Shown in pieces: positions 10,221 through 20,212 of a stretch of 64,000 nucleotides of DNA (within the stretch, counting starts at the first letter, position 1; each line of letters opens with the position of its first letter). The stretch comes from Paralithodes platypus. Its lineage: Eukaryota; Arthropoda; Malacostraca; Decapoda; Lithodidae. A model generated the notes under the pieces. That model had not been told where the DNA came from. It ran no database searches and saw nothing but the letters and a program-made list of their open reading frames with translations. Location: the NCBI GenBank assembly GCA_032716605.1, contig CM064519.1, forward strand, positions 23,327,688-23,391,687, written 5' to 3'. Position numbers and translations under genes: made by a program.

Positions 10221-11016
10221 GCCCCTTGGCCATGCCAAATATCACTCCTCCACATCCCCTCCTTCCCCCTTCCCCCCCTTCAATTATCACCTATTCTCTC
10301 TCTTTTTTCCCTTATTTCGTCGATATATTTTCGTGCTATCAATAGCGATTCATAAGCAAGCTGTGCTTGTATGTGCTACACAGCGAGTGAAAGAGAGAAA
10401 GAGGGAACTACATGGCTGTGTCGCTCCAGCCTTAAGTTATGTAACTCCCGATCTAATTTGCCGATTTTGACCATCCAAACGCTGTTTCTACTTGTTTTAT
10501 TGCTGTAACGGGTTAATACCTTTATAATCAACGTAAAATAGGTGCATATGGATAAGTATTAATGATATTTATGGTACGATGACGATTTGAGTGGAGGAAA
10601 CAGTCTAAATACCTCCGCACAGGGGTGGCTGTATACTATCGGGGGTACGCAGCGGAGAGGTTAAACGTATTGCCCATACACCCTCTCACCGAGCACTAGC
10701 CTTGTAAGGGCCTAGGCCCAGTGGGCTAGTATAAAATAAATGCCTCTTCAATAACTTGAACTGGGAGCACACTGTATAGTATTATGATATTTTAAACCAA
10801 GGAAGAATTGGAGAGAGGTATAACATAATGATCCCCAGGCCAGGGATTGAATAAGGATATCCCAAGATTGTGACACATAGATTGGTGAAATACTATCATG
10901 GACACAATATGCGTTTTTATAGATGTAACTTAACATACTGGTACTGTATGTGGTGTTTTAATACATTTGTTATTATGAATAGAAGTTGTTCAGTCTTGTG
11001 TTCTTTTGTGCTGTAG
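10221..11016. other. Intron 2, right end
   Basis: C/T-rich stretch at 10220-10330, then unremarkable sequence up to the acceptor TTGTGCTGTAG at 11016. I see no gene or clear repeat. Confidence 0.55.
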
Positions 11017-11135
11017 GTATGGAGTTCCTGCACTCCCTCCCAGCATACTACTGCTCCCTGTGTGACACCTTTATGAGAGATTTGGGCGAGGCAGTGCGAC
11101 ATCCGGAATCTAAGATGCACGTCAGCAATTACAAG
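11017..11135 (+). CDS. ZNF318: ZNF318-like protein, exon 3 (second zinc finger)
   Basis: Preceded by TTTTGTGCTGTAG and followed by GTCAGA. With the last base of exon 2 it reads G-MEFLHSLPAYYCSLC and ends HVSNYK. It carries the second matrin-type finger: Cys432, Cys435, His448, His454, the same x2-x12-x5 spacing as the first finger. Vertebrate ZNF318 has GSEFLVPISGFYCQLC at this point (recalled), a close match in position and character. Enters in phase 1 and leaves in phase 0. The pair of fingers is the best diagnostic of the family; what RNA or DNA it binds here is unknown. Confidence 0.88.
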
Positions 11136-11282
11136 GTCAGATTTATATATAACCTATCGGCCAGATTTTGACATTTGTCAAATTGGTATTTTCCAGGGAG
11201 TGCAAATTTTCAGCATTAATTCCAATAAAAAGCTACTAATTGATACAAATATTCGTTGACAAGGTTATCAGTTCAAAATTAC

Positions 11283-11470
11283 AGGTTTGACAATCCAAAG
11301 GGAAGAGAGGAAAGCCTAATATTTAGTATTGGCTCTGGAGTCAAATGATTTAGTGCCATTAAGTCATCAGACCCGGCTGACCTCGTATGAGTTCACACCG
11401 TAGTTGCACCGCGCGACCTGGCTGGCCTAATATGAGGTACCGCTCTATACAGAGCCTTTGAATAGCACAG
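11283..11470. repeat. Diverged relative of the fold-back element end
   Basis: GTTTGACAATCCAAAGGGAA, then CTAATATTTAG, TTGGCTCTGGAGTCAA and ATGA occur in the same order as in the 70-bp arm at 28403-28472. Decayed; class unknown. Confidence 0.45.
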
Positions 11471-11565
11471 GCACAAAGTTTTTGGTATGGGGGCGACTGC
11501 AGCGTTACCACGCACAAACTAGGCCGCAGCATCAGTTCTTATCTAGCCACCGCCATGGAAGGTGT

Positions 11566-11890
11566 AGGAAAACAAAAAAGCATGATTCGCTGCATACCTC
11601 CGTCGCGATCTGTATGCCTAAGAAAAAATAATCAAGTAAAGACGTTCTAAGTCTCGATGGTGTTACACGGACTTGAGATGCTCTAGAGGGTGTTGATATG
11701 TCAGATATTAGTGAACTAGAGAGTGGTGATGATGATATAGCTTTGTGCGGTGAAAGTGAACATTTGAGGGCTTTGTAAGCACTAGTGATACTGATGAAGA
11801 CGATTCAAAGCCCTGTGTTGCGAGTGCTCAAGACGTGAAAATACGTCCTGTTAGTGAATTATGAAGCTTTCTACCCTCATCACGAGATAT
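11566..11890 (+). pseudogene. Decayed acidic reading frame, possibly the N-terminus of a dead transposase
   Basis: Starts near an ATG at 11556-11570 and contains acidic patches in two frames (DISELESGDDD, TSDTDEDDSK) broken by stops and a frameshift. Acidic N-termini of this kind are common in piggyBac-type transposases, but no catalytic region follows. Low certainty. Confidence 0.3.
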
Positions 11891-12119
11891 GACGCTCCAT
11901 ACCCCTATCTCTGGCGCCAGTCGTTTCCCTTCCCCTGCCAAAGTGGGTAGAGGTCTCCATCAGTATCCAATGCACCGATTTACAATATTTTGCGTATACG
12001 ATCGCTCTTCTTTACTATCCAATGTTCGTTTGGCCGTGACTCGCGTTTACGATCACCCAACCGATCGCCGTGCTCTTGACCTGCCCTAGTCTATGGTCTT
12101 AACTGTGCTTTAAAAAGCA

Positions 12120-13905
12120 GTCAAGATTTTTAAAATCGGGCAAAACCAGCAGCACTTTGATGGCCAAGACAACGACCAAACATCGTGAGCCAATAATAGA
12201 GAGCCGTTTAAAGCTGTAGATAGACGATCAAACTTGTCACCGCATGCCTATATCTACTGCCCTGGTATCTGCTAAAGCTTTATCTATATGGAATGACCTG
12301 AAGAAGGAGATGCAGATGAATGAAGGATTAACATTTAAGGGCAGCAAGGGATGGTTCGAGTGGTTTAAGACACAAGCTGCCCTACACAACATCAAGATGA
12401 CTGGCGAGGTGGCCAGTTCAGATAAGCCTGCTGCCGATGCCTTCAAGCCTGTGCTGAAGAAGAGGATCAAGGAATGAAGATATTGTAGCAAGTAGGTGAT
12501 CAATTTCGATTAGACCGGCTTGTACTGAAAGAAAATTTTCTCTAGGACTTTAATCACCAAGGAGGAGAAGATGACACCAGGTTTTAAGGCCTCCAAGGAT
12601 CAACTTACCCTATTGCTGGGGAGTAACGCAGCAGGAGACCATAAGCTGAAGCCTATGTTTAATTATCAGTCTGAAAATCCCGGAGCACTGAAGGGCCTCA
12701 TCAAAGAATACCTGCCTGTGATCTGGAAATCGAACAAGAAGGGTTGGATGACGGCAACCATCAACCAAAGTAATGTCACCAACTATCTCTCCCCTAGGCT
12801 TCGAGATTATGCTGCAGCCAACAACATAGCCAACCGCTTCCTTTTGTTGCTATGCAATGCTCCTAGCCACCCCCAGAGCATGGAAGATTGGGCTGACAAC
12901 ATTGAGATGGTGTTTTTACCCTCCAACACCACTGCAATCATCTAGTGTGTGGCCCAGGGAGTGATCGCTACCTTAACCCGTACAGCCCCAGCGACGCGCC
13001 TGACGCGTCGGCGATGTATGTAACGCACAGCCCCAGAGACGCGCCTGGCGCGTCACCCTAATTGCGCCGACCGTAACCTCAGGTGTAGCCACTCAAGAGG
13101 GCTCAGATTTGTATGGGAACTGTGTACGTATCCCACGCAACCGTGCCGATGGTTGAAAACTCTCAAAGTCCACGTGCGTGCGCATGAGCGCACAATAACC
13201 TGGTTTTTTGGGGTAATTGCCTTCAATTTTTTACTCTTGTAAAATACGTTTTCGGGGGCTCTGTAGGACCATTCTTTAAGCTTTTTGAGCGGTTTTTCGT
13301 GGTTTTTCCTTCATTCCTAACCCATTCGCTATTGTTTCTGGAATAAAAAAAAAAATTGAAAACCGGCCGGGTTCTGGTGAACAAACATTACAAAACTAGC
13401 CGGGGCTGGACGGGTTAAAGGCCTACTACCAGCACCGAACAATGGCACACAATATTGAGTGCACAGACACCCTAGACAAACCCAATATCAAAGAATTCTG
13501 GAAAAATTACAACATAAAGAAGGCCATTGACAACATCGATGAGTCCTGGAAAGAGGTCACTGAAAAGACCATCAATGGCTGCTGGAAGAAGCTGTGGAGT
13601 GAATGTGTCACGGATTTCACTGGCTTCACAGATGTGAGTGAAATCAGGAAGGACATCGTGAGACTTTCACTCCTAGCTGGCTTCAATGAGGTGGACAAAA
13701 ATGATGTGCAGAAGTTTTTGGAAAACCATGATGAGTCGCTCTCTAATGAGGACCTCATGCAACTAGAGCAGGAGAAGGAAGAGGAACAAGAGAATGAACC
13801 ACAACAAGGCCTGGACTTAAAGACACTCCATGAGGTGTTCAATGGCTTAGAACATCTTATGGAGTTGCTAAAGGAACGTGACCCTAACCTGGCAAGGAGT
13901 GGAAC
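12120..13905 (+). pseudogene. Dead Tigger (pogo-type) transposase, split by a TTAA MITE
   Basis: One frame runs from 12244 through 12972 and resumes at 13418 when the MITE and one TTAA are removed. Order: CENP-B-like helix-turn-helix (SKGWFEWFKTQAALHNIKM), DDE core (NFD, then FLLLLCNAPSHPQ, then VFLPSNTTAII), C-terminal region (KKAIDNIDESWKEV). Nonsense codons occur near 12475, 12493, 12511 and 12526. Only the first catalytic Asp survives: the expected Asp before NAPSHP is Cys, and the Asp in the usual DQGVI motif is Ala. Family function is cut-and-paste transposition at TA; this copy cannot be active. It lies in intron 3, same strand as the host gene. Confidence 0.9.
12973..13417. mobile_element. 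TTAA MITE (piggyBac type) with GACGCG palindromes
   Basis: TTAA at 12973-12976 and 13414-13417. Termini CCCGTACAGCCCC and, inward from the right, CCCGTCCAGCCCC. Near the left end CAGCCCCAG plus the palindrome GACGCGCCTGACGCGTC occurs twice, 45 bp apart. Inserted in the dead Tigger transposase; removal with one TTAA restores the frame at the junction. Confidence 0.9.
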
Positions 13906-14328
13906 ACCAGCGTGTGTGTGGGCGCGCGCGGGAGTGATAAGCCAGTATACCGCCTACCCATCACCCAGTGATGGTGGTGACCTCTCCCCGCCCCCAGGAC
14001 CCCCAAGTGACTTAGGTGAGCAGTTTTATGTTGTTTTTCCTTCATTACTAACCCATCCCATGTGACCATGGCTGGTCCTGGAGTGTCATTTATTATTATA
14101 TCGCTTGGGATCCAGTGGGTTAATGGCACTATGTTATTTGATGTAGGAACCACTAATAAGCAACATCTTTTATAACAAAACAATGTCTCCTTGATAATGA
14201 TAATACTTATTACCGGTAGTTGATATGTGAGTGTGCCATTGAAAGTTTCATATTTGTACTTGGGATACTGACATTTTAAAGAATATAATTTAAAAATATA
14301 GAACTAATGGCTACGTTTTGTTGATCAG
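13906..14328. other. End of intron 3
   Basis: GT/GC-rich stretch near 13912-13932, then AT-rich sequence to the acceptor TTGTTGATCAG at 14328. GGGTTAA at 14116-14123 and TTCCTTCATTACTAACCCAT near 14038 resemble parts of the TTAA MITE at 12973 and may be debris of another; not certain. Confidence 0.4.
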
Positions 14329-17300
14329 GTGCAACGGGCCAAGAACCCTCTACTGGAGACAACCTTCCTGAAGGCCAAAACATTAGCTTATGCCAAGTAC
14401 AAGATCGAGGAGGAGAGACGACTGATGGAGGACAAACTGAAGCTCCGGGACACCACCAAGCTTGAGATCCAGGCCAAGCTGATGCAGATGTCGGGCTCAA
14501 CGGAGAAAAAGGACCAAACCAAAGAAGAAAAGGACAGTAGCAGAGAGGAGGACAATGAGGATTGGAGAGGTGACAGATGGGATGACAAGAGAAATGAGAA
14601 GAAGGATGAAAAGAGTGACTATAGGAGGGATGAGAGGAGACACGATGGAAGGGACGAGAGGATAGACGATAGAAGGGATGAGAGGATAGATGATAGAAGG
14701 GATGAGAGGATAGATGATAGAAGGGATGAGAGGATAGACGATAGAAGGGATGAGAGGATAGACGACAGAAGGGATGAGAGGATAGACGACAGAAGGGATG
14801 AGAGGAGAGACGACAGAAGGGATGAGAGGGGAGATGACAAAAGGGATGAGAGAAGAGATGATAGGAGAGGTGATAGACAAGATGACAGAAAGGATGATCG
14901 AGGGGCGGGGTCACACAGCAGTATAAGAGTGGCATCCAGAGGTCCCCGTCAGCAGTCCTCAAGCTCGAGTCAGAGGAGGGGCTACCAAGATTACAACTGC
15001 TCACCTAGAGAGTCCTATCGAGATAAAACATCCAGCCGACAGGGCGATGACTCGTACAGCAAGAGCAGTGAAGAGAACCCTGAACCAAGTACCAGTGATA
15101 AGAAGCCTGATGCAAGCAGTACTGATAAAAAGCTTGAAACGGCCATCAATAATGATAGAAAGCCTGAACCAAGCACTACTGATAAACCAACTGCCAGCGA
15201 GGACAATGTGAAAGAAAAAGAAAAGAAGAGTACTACTATAAAACTTCCACTAATAGGAAAAATGCCTTTCTTGAAAAAGAAACAGGGGTTTTCAAAGAGC
15301 AAAGACCAGCAACAGAAGAAATTAACATACGTTCCTTCAATTCCTATACCAAAGGTTAATCAGATACTAGAGGAGGCTAATCTTATGCGCTCCCAGAATA
15401 TTCCTGCTCCAGTCTCAAATGTTGTTAAAGAAAAGAAAATACAAAAGGATACAAAAGGATTAAACCGTAACAGTAAAGAAATAAGTGATAACATTACCAG
15501 TGAAAGGAAATCATCAGAGGAATCTAAACATGGGCCTTGTATGATGGTGAAAGAAGCAAGTGACGAAGTAAGTGATGAGGCCCGCTGTGTGGTGATGACT
15601 TTTGATGATTCTAGTAGTGACAGCGGGCAAAGTCTTTCAGATGAAACCAGCATGTACAATGAAATTAAAGCTGAAGTCGAGAATAAAATAATGGTAAAAA
15701 ATGTGGCTTCTGAAACCCTGAAAGCTCTCTCGCTCCTCAACATCCCGCTACCCGGCCCTAAGGACCTCAAGAGTGGCTTCAACGAAGTGAACATCCCTCT
15801 ACCCAGCCCTGAGGACCTCAAGAGTGGCTTGAATGAAGTGGAGACAAAGTCCGATCGTAAATTTGTAACCGACGACGATATGAAGTTGATAGTAAATGAA
15901 ATATTGGGTGGCCAAACATTACCTGCTAGCACCAAGACATTTATACCCTTACCACCAGGAGCAGAGGATAATATGAGCTCTCAAGAACATTATCCTGATC
16001 CCCCACCTCCCGGCACAGATTCCACCTCAGACCAACCTATGGATATCGATAGTGATGATTCCCTTTCTCCACATATGGATATAATAATTAATACACTTCC
16101 CTTTCAAGGTACAGGCATTTCATTCTCTGGTATACTGAACAAAAATGAGAGTTCTAAATCAACTTCTGTTTTACCAGAAAGAGAGAAAGATTCCAAGACA
16201 CCTCTTCCACCTGGAACAGAGGATGAAAACCTTGATGATAAATTATTTGAAGTGTCAACTGCCTCCTTGAAAGATAATACACTTCAATCAAATGTTTTTG
16301 ATATTATTCCTATAGTTGTGGAGAGAGTAAGCACCCCTCCTCCCCCCGGCACGGAGAGTCTCTTCTCAGAACCCTCCTTCCAAACATTGTGCTCTACTCT
16401 GGATAACAAGGCTTTAATAAACAAAAAAGTTGAACATTCTCAGTCTGGTGTAGATGTTATTCCCAAAGTTTTACCTGAAACAAAGTCTTCCACAGAAAGT
16501 ATCTCGCCTGTTAATTGTAAGAAAGAAGTTGCCACATATAAGACTGATACAGAGGAAACTTCAGCATTTGCTAAGCAACAACTAGATTGCACTGAAAATT
16601 CATTACAAAACATGGTTCATAATACACAGCCTTATTCCCCTACCTCAAAGGAAGTAAAGAAAGTGGAAACAATGAATATTAGTACAAAGAATCCCCATGC
16701 TGCTAATGATTCCAAGCATACAGCTGTAAATCAAGGAACTCTACAAGACCCTCAACTAACTACATCGGCTTTGTTGCCTGAAGAAATAAAATTTAGTGTA
16801 TCTCATGAACATTATCTGAAGCAAGCAGATACGAATGAATGTTTCCAAACTGTGGTGCCTGCTGTAGATACCAGAGAAATACCTTGTGTTGAGAGGAAAG
16901 TATCACCACACCAGTTTTTATCAAAGCCAGACACAAGTGAAAGGACAAAGGAAGCCATTTTAAGTAAGCAACAAGGAATGGAAGTAAATAGTGACATATC
17001 CTCTTGTGATACTAATGTCAAGGAGAATGACATAGAGAAACACAAGAAAGAGAATAATAAAGATGATAGCAAGACAAAAATTGATAGGGATGAAGGCACA
17101 CAAACACTGAATCCACTACCTAGTCAGAGTTCTGGTCTTGCAAACCTAGCATTTGAAATTGAAAAGAATGCTTGCGAAGGAAACAAGAATATAATGGAGG
17201 ATATTGAGGTACAACAGTTTGAAAATCTTTTAAGGATAGACCAACACAAAGAAAATGAATCATTGCTTGGGTGTTCTAAGGAAGAAAGTCTTAATAGTGA

Positions 17301-18603
17301 ATGTACAGCAACCACTCGGTCAGTATCTAAGGAAATGGAAGTTCATAGTCCTCTATCCTGTAAAGATGTTGATATTCCAATAAGTTCGGGAGAAATTGGA
17401 TTAGATTTAGATGGTGCATTAATGCCATCTCTCACAGACTCATTGTCTCGTATTATTACTGACCATGTGACCGCCACTTCTGAGTCCCAAAAAGATGAAG
17501 ATTTACAGCCACTGAAGAGAACAAGAAAGTGTAGAACAGTTCAGCCAAAAGGGAAGAAAAATGCAAGAAGAACGAGGCAAACCACAGACACAGAGGAAGC
17601 AAAAGAGGACGAACATGATACCGAAAAAAATGCAAAAAGAACCAGGAAAAGTACCGAAATAAAGAAAGCGGACGAACATGATGATACCGAGCAAACCGCA
17701 AGAAGGACCAGGAAAAGTACCGAAATAAAGAAAGCGGACGAACATGATGATACCGAGCAAACCGCAAGAAGGACCAGGAAAAGTACCGAAATAAAGAAAG
17801 CGGACGAACATGATGATACCGAGCAAACCGCAAGAAGAACCAGGAAAAGTACCGAAATAAAGAAAGCGGACGAACATGATGATACCGAGCAAACCACAAG
17901 AAGAACCAGGAAAAGTACCGAAATAAAGGAAGTAGATGAACATGATAATACTGAGCAAACCGCAAGAACTAGGAACCTTACCAAAATAAAGGAAGCAGAT
18001 GAACATGATAATACTGAGCAAACCGCAAGAAGAACCAACAAAAGTACCAAAATAAAAGAAGAGGAAGTGGGTGAACATGATGATACCGAGAAAACCTCAA
18101 GAGGAACCAGGAAAAGTACCGAAACATGGGAAGCGGGCAACCATGATGATACCGAGCAAACTGCAAGAGGAACCAGGAAAAGTACCGAAATTAAGGAAGC
18201 GGACGAACATGATACCGAGCTTATTCCAGAAGAAACACAACAAGTGGAGTTGAGTGAGGATGGGTCCAGTCAGGAGGTTTTATCACGAGATTCTTCTGAA
18301 CTATCATCATTACCGGCATCTAAACTCCGTACCGGTACAAAGAAGGCTGCTAGAGGTAGGAAATCCGTAGCCAAAGGAAAGAAAGTTGAGAGAGTTAAGG
18401 AAAGTATATCAGTCCCAGCCCCAAGAGAATCAAGATCAGGTCGAGGGCGCGCGTGTACCCCAGTGATGAATGAGTGTGAGAGTGTACATCCAGTTCGCAG
18501 CAGTAGCAGCAGAAAAGCTGCCGTGGCCGCTTCAGCCGCTATGTCCGCTCTGGCACAGGACAAAGGAAACTCGCCAAAATCCTCTCCCATCAGCTCAGAA
18601 TGA
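14329..18603 (+). CDS. ZNF318: ZNF318-like protein, terminal exon 4
   Basis: A single 4275-base open exon after acceptor GATCAG; the first codon is GTG (Val), not a start. It encodes residues 460-1883: a short charged helix (KYKIEEERRLMEDKLK), an Arg/Asp tract of 8-residue repeats (about 559-647), a Ser/Lys/Glu-rich region, several proline motifs of the form (I/P)PLP-G-(E/K)D such as PLPPGTED and PPPPGTES, a second tract of 22-residue repeats (about 1540-1757), and a basic Ala/Ser-rich end with KKAARGRKSVAKGKK, a candidate nuclear signal. It stops at TGA 18601-18603. Proline-PG motifs and a long disordered tail agree with ZNF318; vertebrate proteins reach about 2200-2300 residues, so the total size is plausible. 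Confidence 0.85.
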   Translation: MQRAKNPLLETTFLKAKTLAYAKYKIEEERRLMEDKLKLRDTTKLEIQAKLMQMSGSTEKKDQTKEEKDSSREEDNEDWRGDRWDDKRNEKKDEKSDYRRDERRHDGRDERIDDRRDERIDDRRDERIDDRRDERIDDRRDERIDDRRDERIDDRRDERRDDRRDERGDDKRDERRDDRRGDRQDDRKDDRGAGSHSSIRVASRGPRQQSSSSSQRRGYQDYNCSPRESYRDKTSSRQGDDSYSKSSEENPEPSTSDKKPDASSTDKKLETAINNDRKPEPSTTDKPTASEDNVKEKEKKSTTIKLPLIGKMPFLKKKQGFSKSKDQQQKKLTYVPSIPIPKVNQILEEANLMRSQNIPAPVSNVVKEKKIQKDTKGLNRNSKEISDNITSERKSSEESKHGPCMMVKEASDEVSDEARCVVMTFDDSSSDSGQSLSDETSMYNEIKAEVENKIMVKNVASETLKALSLLNIPLPGPKDLKSGFNEVNIPLPSPEDLKSGLNEVETKSDRKFVTDDDMKLIVNEILGGQTLPASTKTFIPLPPGAEDNMSSQEHYPDPPPPGTDSTSDQPMDIDSDDSLSPHMDIIINTLPFQGTGISFSGILNKNESSKSTSVLPEREKDSKTPLPPGTEDENLDDKLFEVSTASLKDNTLQSNVFDIIPIVVERVSTPPPPGTESLFSEPSFQTLCSTLDNKALINKKVEHSQSGVDVIPKVLPETKSSTESISPVNCKKEVATYKTDTEETSAFAKQQLDCTENSLQNMVHNTQPYSPTSKEVKKVETMNISTKNPHAANDSKHTAVNQGTLQDPQLTTSALLPEEIKFSVSHEHYLKQADTNECFQTVVPAVDTREIPCVERKVSPHQFLSKPDTSERTKEAILSKQQGMEVNSDISSCDTNVKENDIEKHKKENNKDDSKTKIDRDEGTQTLNPLPSQSSGLANLAFEIEKNACEGNKNIMEDIEVQQFENLLRIDQHKENESLLGCSKEESLNSECTATTRSVSKEMEVHSPLSCKDVDIPISSGEIGLDLDGALMPSLTDSLSRIITDHVTATSESQKDEDLQPLKRTRKCRTVQPKGKKNARRTRQTTDTEEAKEDEHDTEKNAKRTRKSTEIKKADEHDDTEQTARRTRKSTEIKKADEHDDTEQTARRTRKSTEIKKADEHDDTEQTARRTRKSTEIKKADEHDDTEQTTRRTRKSTEIKEVDEHDNTEQTARTRNLTKIKEADEHDNTEQTARRTNKSTKIKEEEVGEHDDTEKTSRGTRKSTETWEAGNHDDTEQTARGTRKSTEIKEADEHDTELIPEETQQVELSEDGSSQEVLSRDSSELSSLPASKLRTGTKKAARGRKSVAKGKKVERVKESISVPAPRESRSGRGRACTPVMNECESVHPVRSSSSRKAAVAASAAMSALAQDKGNSPKSSPISSE
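14627..14890 (+). repeat. Coding tandem repeat, 24-bp unit (DERIDDRR)
   Basis: About eleven head-to-tail copies of an 8-residue unit, GATGAGAGGATAGA(C/T)GA plus AGAAGG, some changed to DERRDDRR or DERGDDKR. The central copies are nearly identical in DNA, implying recent expansion or gene conversion. Arg/Asp alternation resembles mixed-charge domains of nuclear-speckle proteins. Antisense frames here only mirror the repeat. Confidence 0.9.
17570..18225 (+). repeat. Coding tandem repeat, 66-bp unit
   Basis: About ten copies of a 22-residue unit of the type TRKSTEIKKADEHDDTEQTA. The first four full copies are almost identical at the DNA level; later ones drift and lose codons (TRNLTKIKEADEHDNTEQTA, one with an extra Glu pair). 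The frame stays open throughout. Copy number is likely polymorphic between individuals (inference). Confidence 0.9.
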
Positions 18604-18885
18604 TTCTGTGAAGGAAGAGCCAGAATGAATTGAAAGATTTATTAATGTAAGTGAAGAACTTAGATTTATTTTGAAAGAATTATGATTGTGTGTGTTTGAC
18701 TTTCACCACCATTCACTCCATCAAAAAGAAATTGTAAGTAAAGAGTTTGGATGAATTTTGAAAGCTAGTTATTATTACTATGTATATTGGTCTCCCACTA
18801 TCCTGCACTTACCTGAAGAAAAATACGAGTGAAAAACCTGAAAGAATTTTTTGGGGGAAAAAAAAGTATTTTAGCCACTCCTCAC
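18604..18885 (+). other. Probable 3' UTR of the ZNF318-like gene
   Basis: AT-rich sequence after the stop; no AATAAA before 18885, so the true end may lie beyond or use a variant signal. A TTAA MITE begins only 283 bp after the stop. Confidence 0.45.
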
Positions 18886-19372
18886 TTAACCCTTCCTTCC
18901 CGGAAGGGCTCTTGAACGCCCATAAAAAAGCATACCCGAGCTGCCCGGAAGGGCTCTTGAACGCCCAGTGGTTGAAAGCCTGTGAACTTGGTGTGCGAGG
19001 CGTCGGTCCGACGCATGTAAACAACAGCCGGCTGGACCGACGCCCCGCATCTCCGGCCACAAGAAGGAGTGCGTCGCTTGTTCGTGTGTGCCTGTATGTT
19101 GTTTGTTAAGTATCGAAAAGTAGTGTAAAGTGGCTGTTTTTGCCATAAAGTTATCTCTAATGAAATCATCATCACAACTGAACCAGTTGACTTAGAGAGC
19201 TCTACTTAACGCCATTCTACAGGTAAGAAACACATCTACGCTTGGGGATGCGCGGGAATGCGGAAGCAGTCCGAACAAAGATACGGTAGCCTAGGCGTAG
19301 ACGTTTTTCGGCCAAAAAAACCCGGGTTTCGGGGAATATATATATAATACATAGCCGGGGCTGGAGGGTTAA
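18886..19372. mobile_element. TTAA MITE, subfamily of the autonomous piggyBac (copy 1)
   Basis: TTAA at 18886-18889 and 19369-19372; left end CCCTTCCTTCCCGGAAGGGC, right end inward CCCTCCAGCCCCGGC. CCCGGAAGGGCTCTTGAACG occurs twice, 45 bp apart, exactly as at the left end of the autonomous element at 36357. Also carries the shared core (GAACCAGTTGACTTAGAGAG) and ACGTTTTTCGGCCA near the right end. Antisense open frames across it are repeat shadows found in every copy. Confidence 0.92.
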
Positions 19373-19886
19373 AGTTGCCTCCTTTTTAAATTGTCTCATT
19401 ATTACACTGTTTATTAATTAGGGAGCAAAATTTACTTAATGTTCTTATGCTTCATTATTATTTATTTAGTTGTAAATCAGACAAAAATGGTCCAAAAATT
19501 GCTATAGAAAAATAATAATAATTGCTTCACTTAACCCAGGGAACACCCTAGCGGGCAAATCTTGTCTTCACCGCACACCTCAGATGGCTGCCTGAACTCC
19601 TGGAGCTATTATAATGTTATATAACCATTTTTAACCACACTAGAGAATAATTAGTCATGGTGAGCGGTCCACTACACACACTCGCACTCAGTCAACTCGT
19701 GCTTGAGTCAGGGCCTCAAGCAATCGATCGATAATTTTCTGTTGTCCGAATCGATGCATGAAAGCAGTGGACAGTAACTTAGGAATGGTTACAAAACAGT
19801 AACTTAAGAAGAATGGTTACAACGGTGAAAATATCAATAATCAATATAATTAACTTCTTGAAGCTGACTAGTAACTTCTATATATC
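19373..19886. other. Intergenic sequence
   Basis: Contains a possible TTAA-element left end (TTAACCCAGGGAAC...AGCGGGC at about 19532) and a diverged relative of 3830-3985 at 19655-19860. No gene seen. Confidence 0.5.
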
Positions 19887-20212
19887 TACAGTCCATCCTC
19901 CAAATATGCGAGTTTGAAATATGCGATCCTCCATATTTGCGAGAGGGGGGGGGGTCAAAGTTGGAAATGTTTTAATATTCCACATTTGCGAGTTCGATTC
20001 CACATGTGCGAACAAGCCAGTAGAATTATAAGGGAAATCCGCCATTTCCTCTAACTTTGCGACCCCCTAATCCACATTTGCGAGGAAGAAGCGGCGGATG
20101 ATAGGCGAGGCAGCTGTGTTGGCTGAGGAGGACGAGCGGGGTGGGGGAGAGAGAGGCGGTGAGGCCCAGTAAGGGTGCCTCGCCTCGCATCTGAACCAAA
20201 ACGTTAAGCCTA

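Noticed and set aside
14113..14123. Border of a further TTAA element
   Set aside because: Only one possible end (GTGGGTTAA) could be seen; no partner was found.
14276..15004. Long antisense frames rich in HPFYRLSS/IPSIVYPL repeats
   Set aside because: They are mirror images of the 24-bp coding repeat of exon 4; the plus-strand frame is part of a spliced gene.
17456..18140. Antisense frames with repeated RYFSW/LFLVLLAVCSVSS segments that look like membrane proteins
   Set aside because: Shadow of the 66-bp repeat in exon 4; present in all three antisense frames as expected for a repeat whose length is a multiple of three.
18886..19175. Antisense frames in the TTAA MITEs (similar peptides at 21099, 33277, 49980) as a conserved protein family
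   Set aside because: They run across terminal repeats, differ in reading length between copies by indels, and match no domain; conservation is explained by shared MITE DNA.
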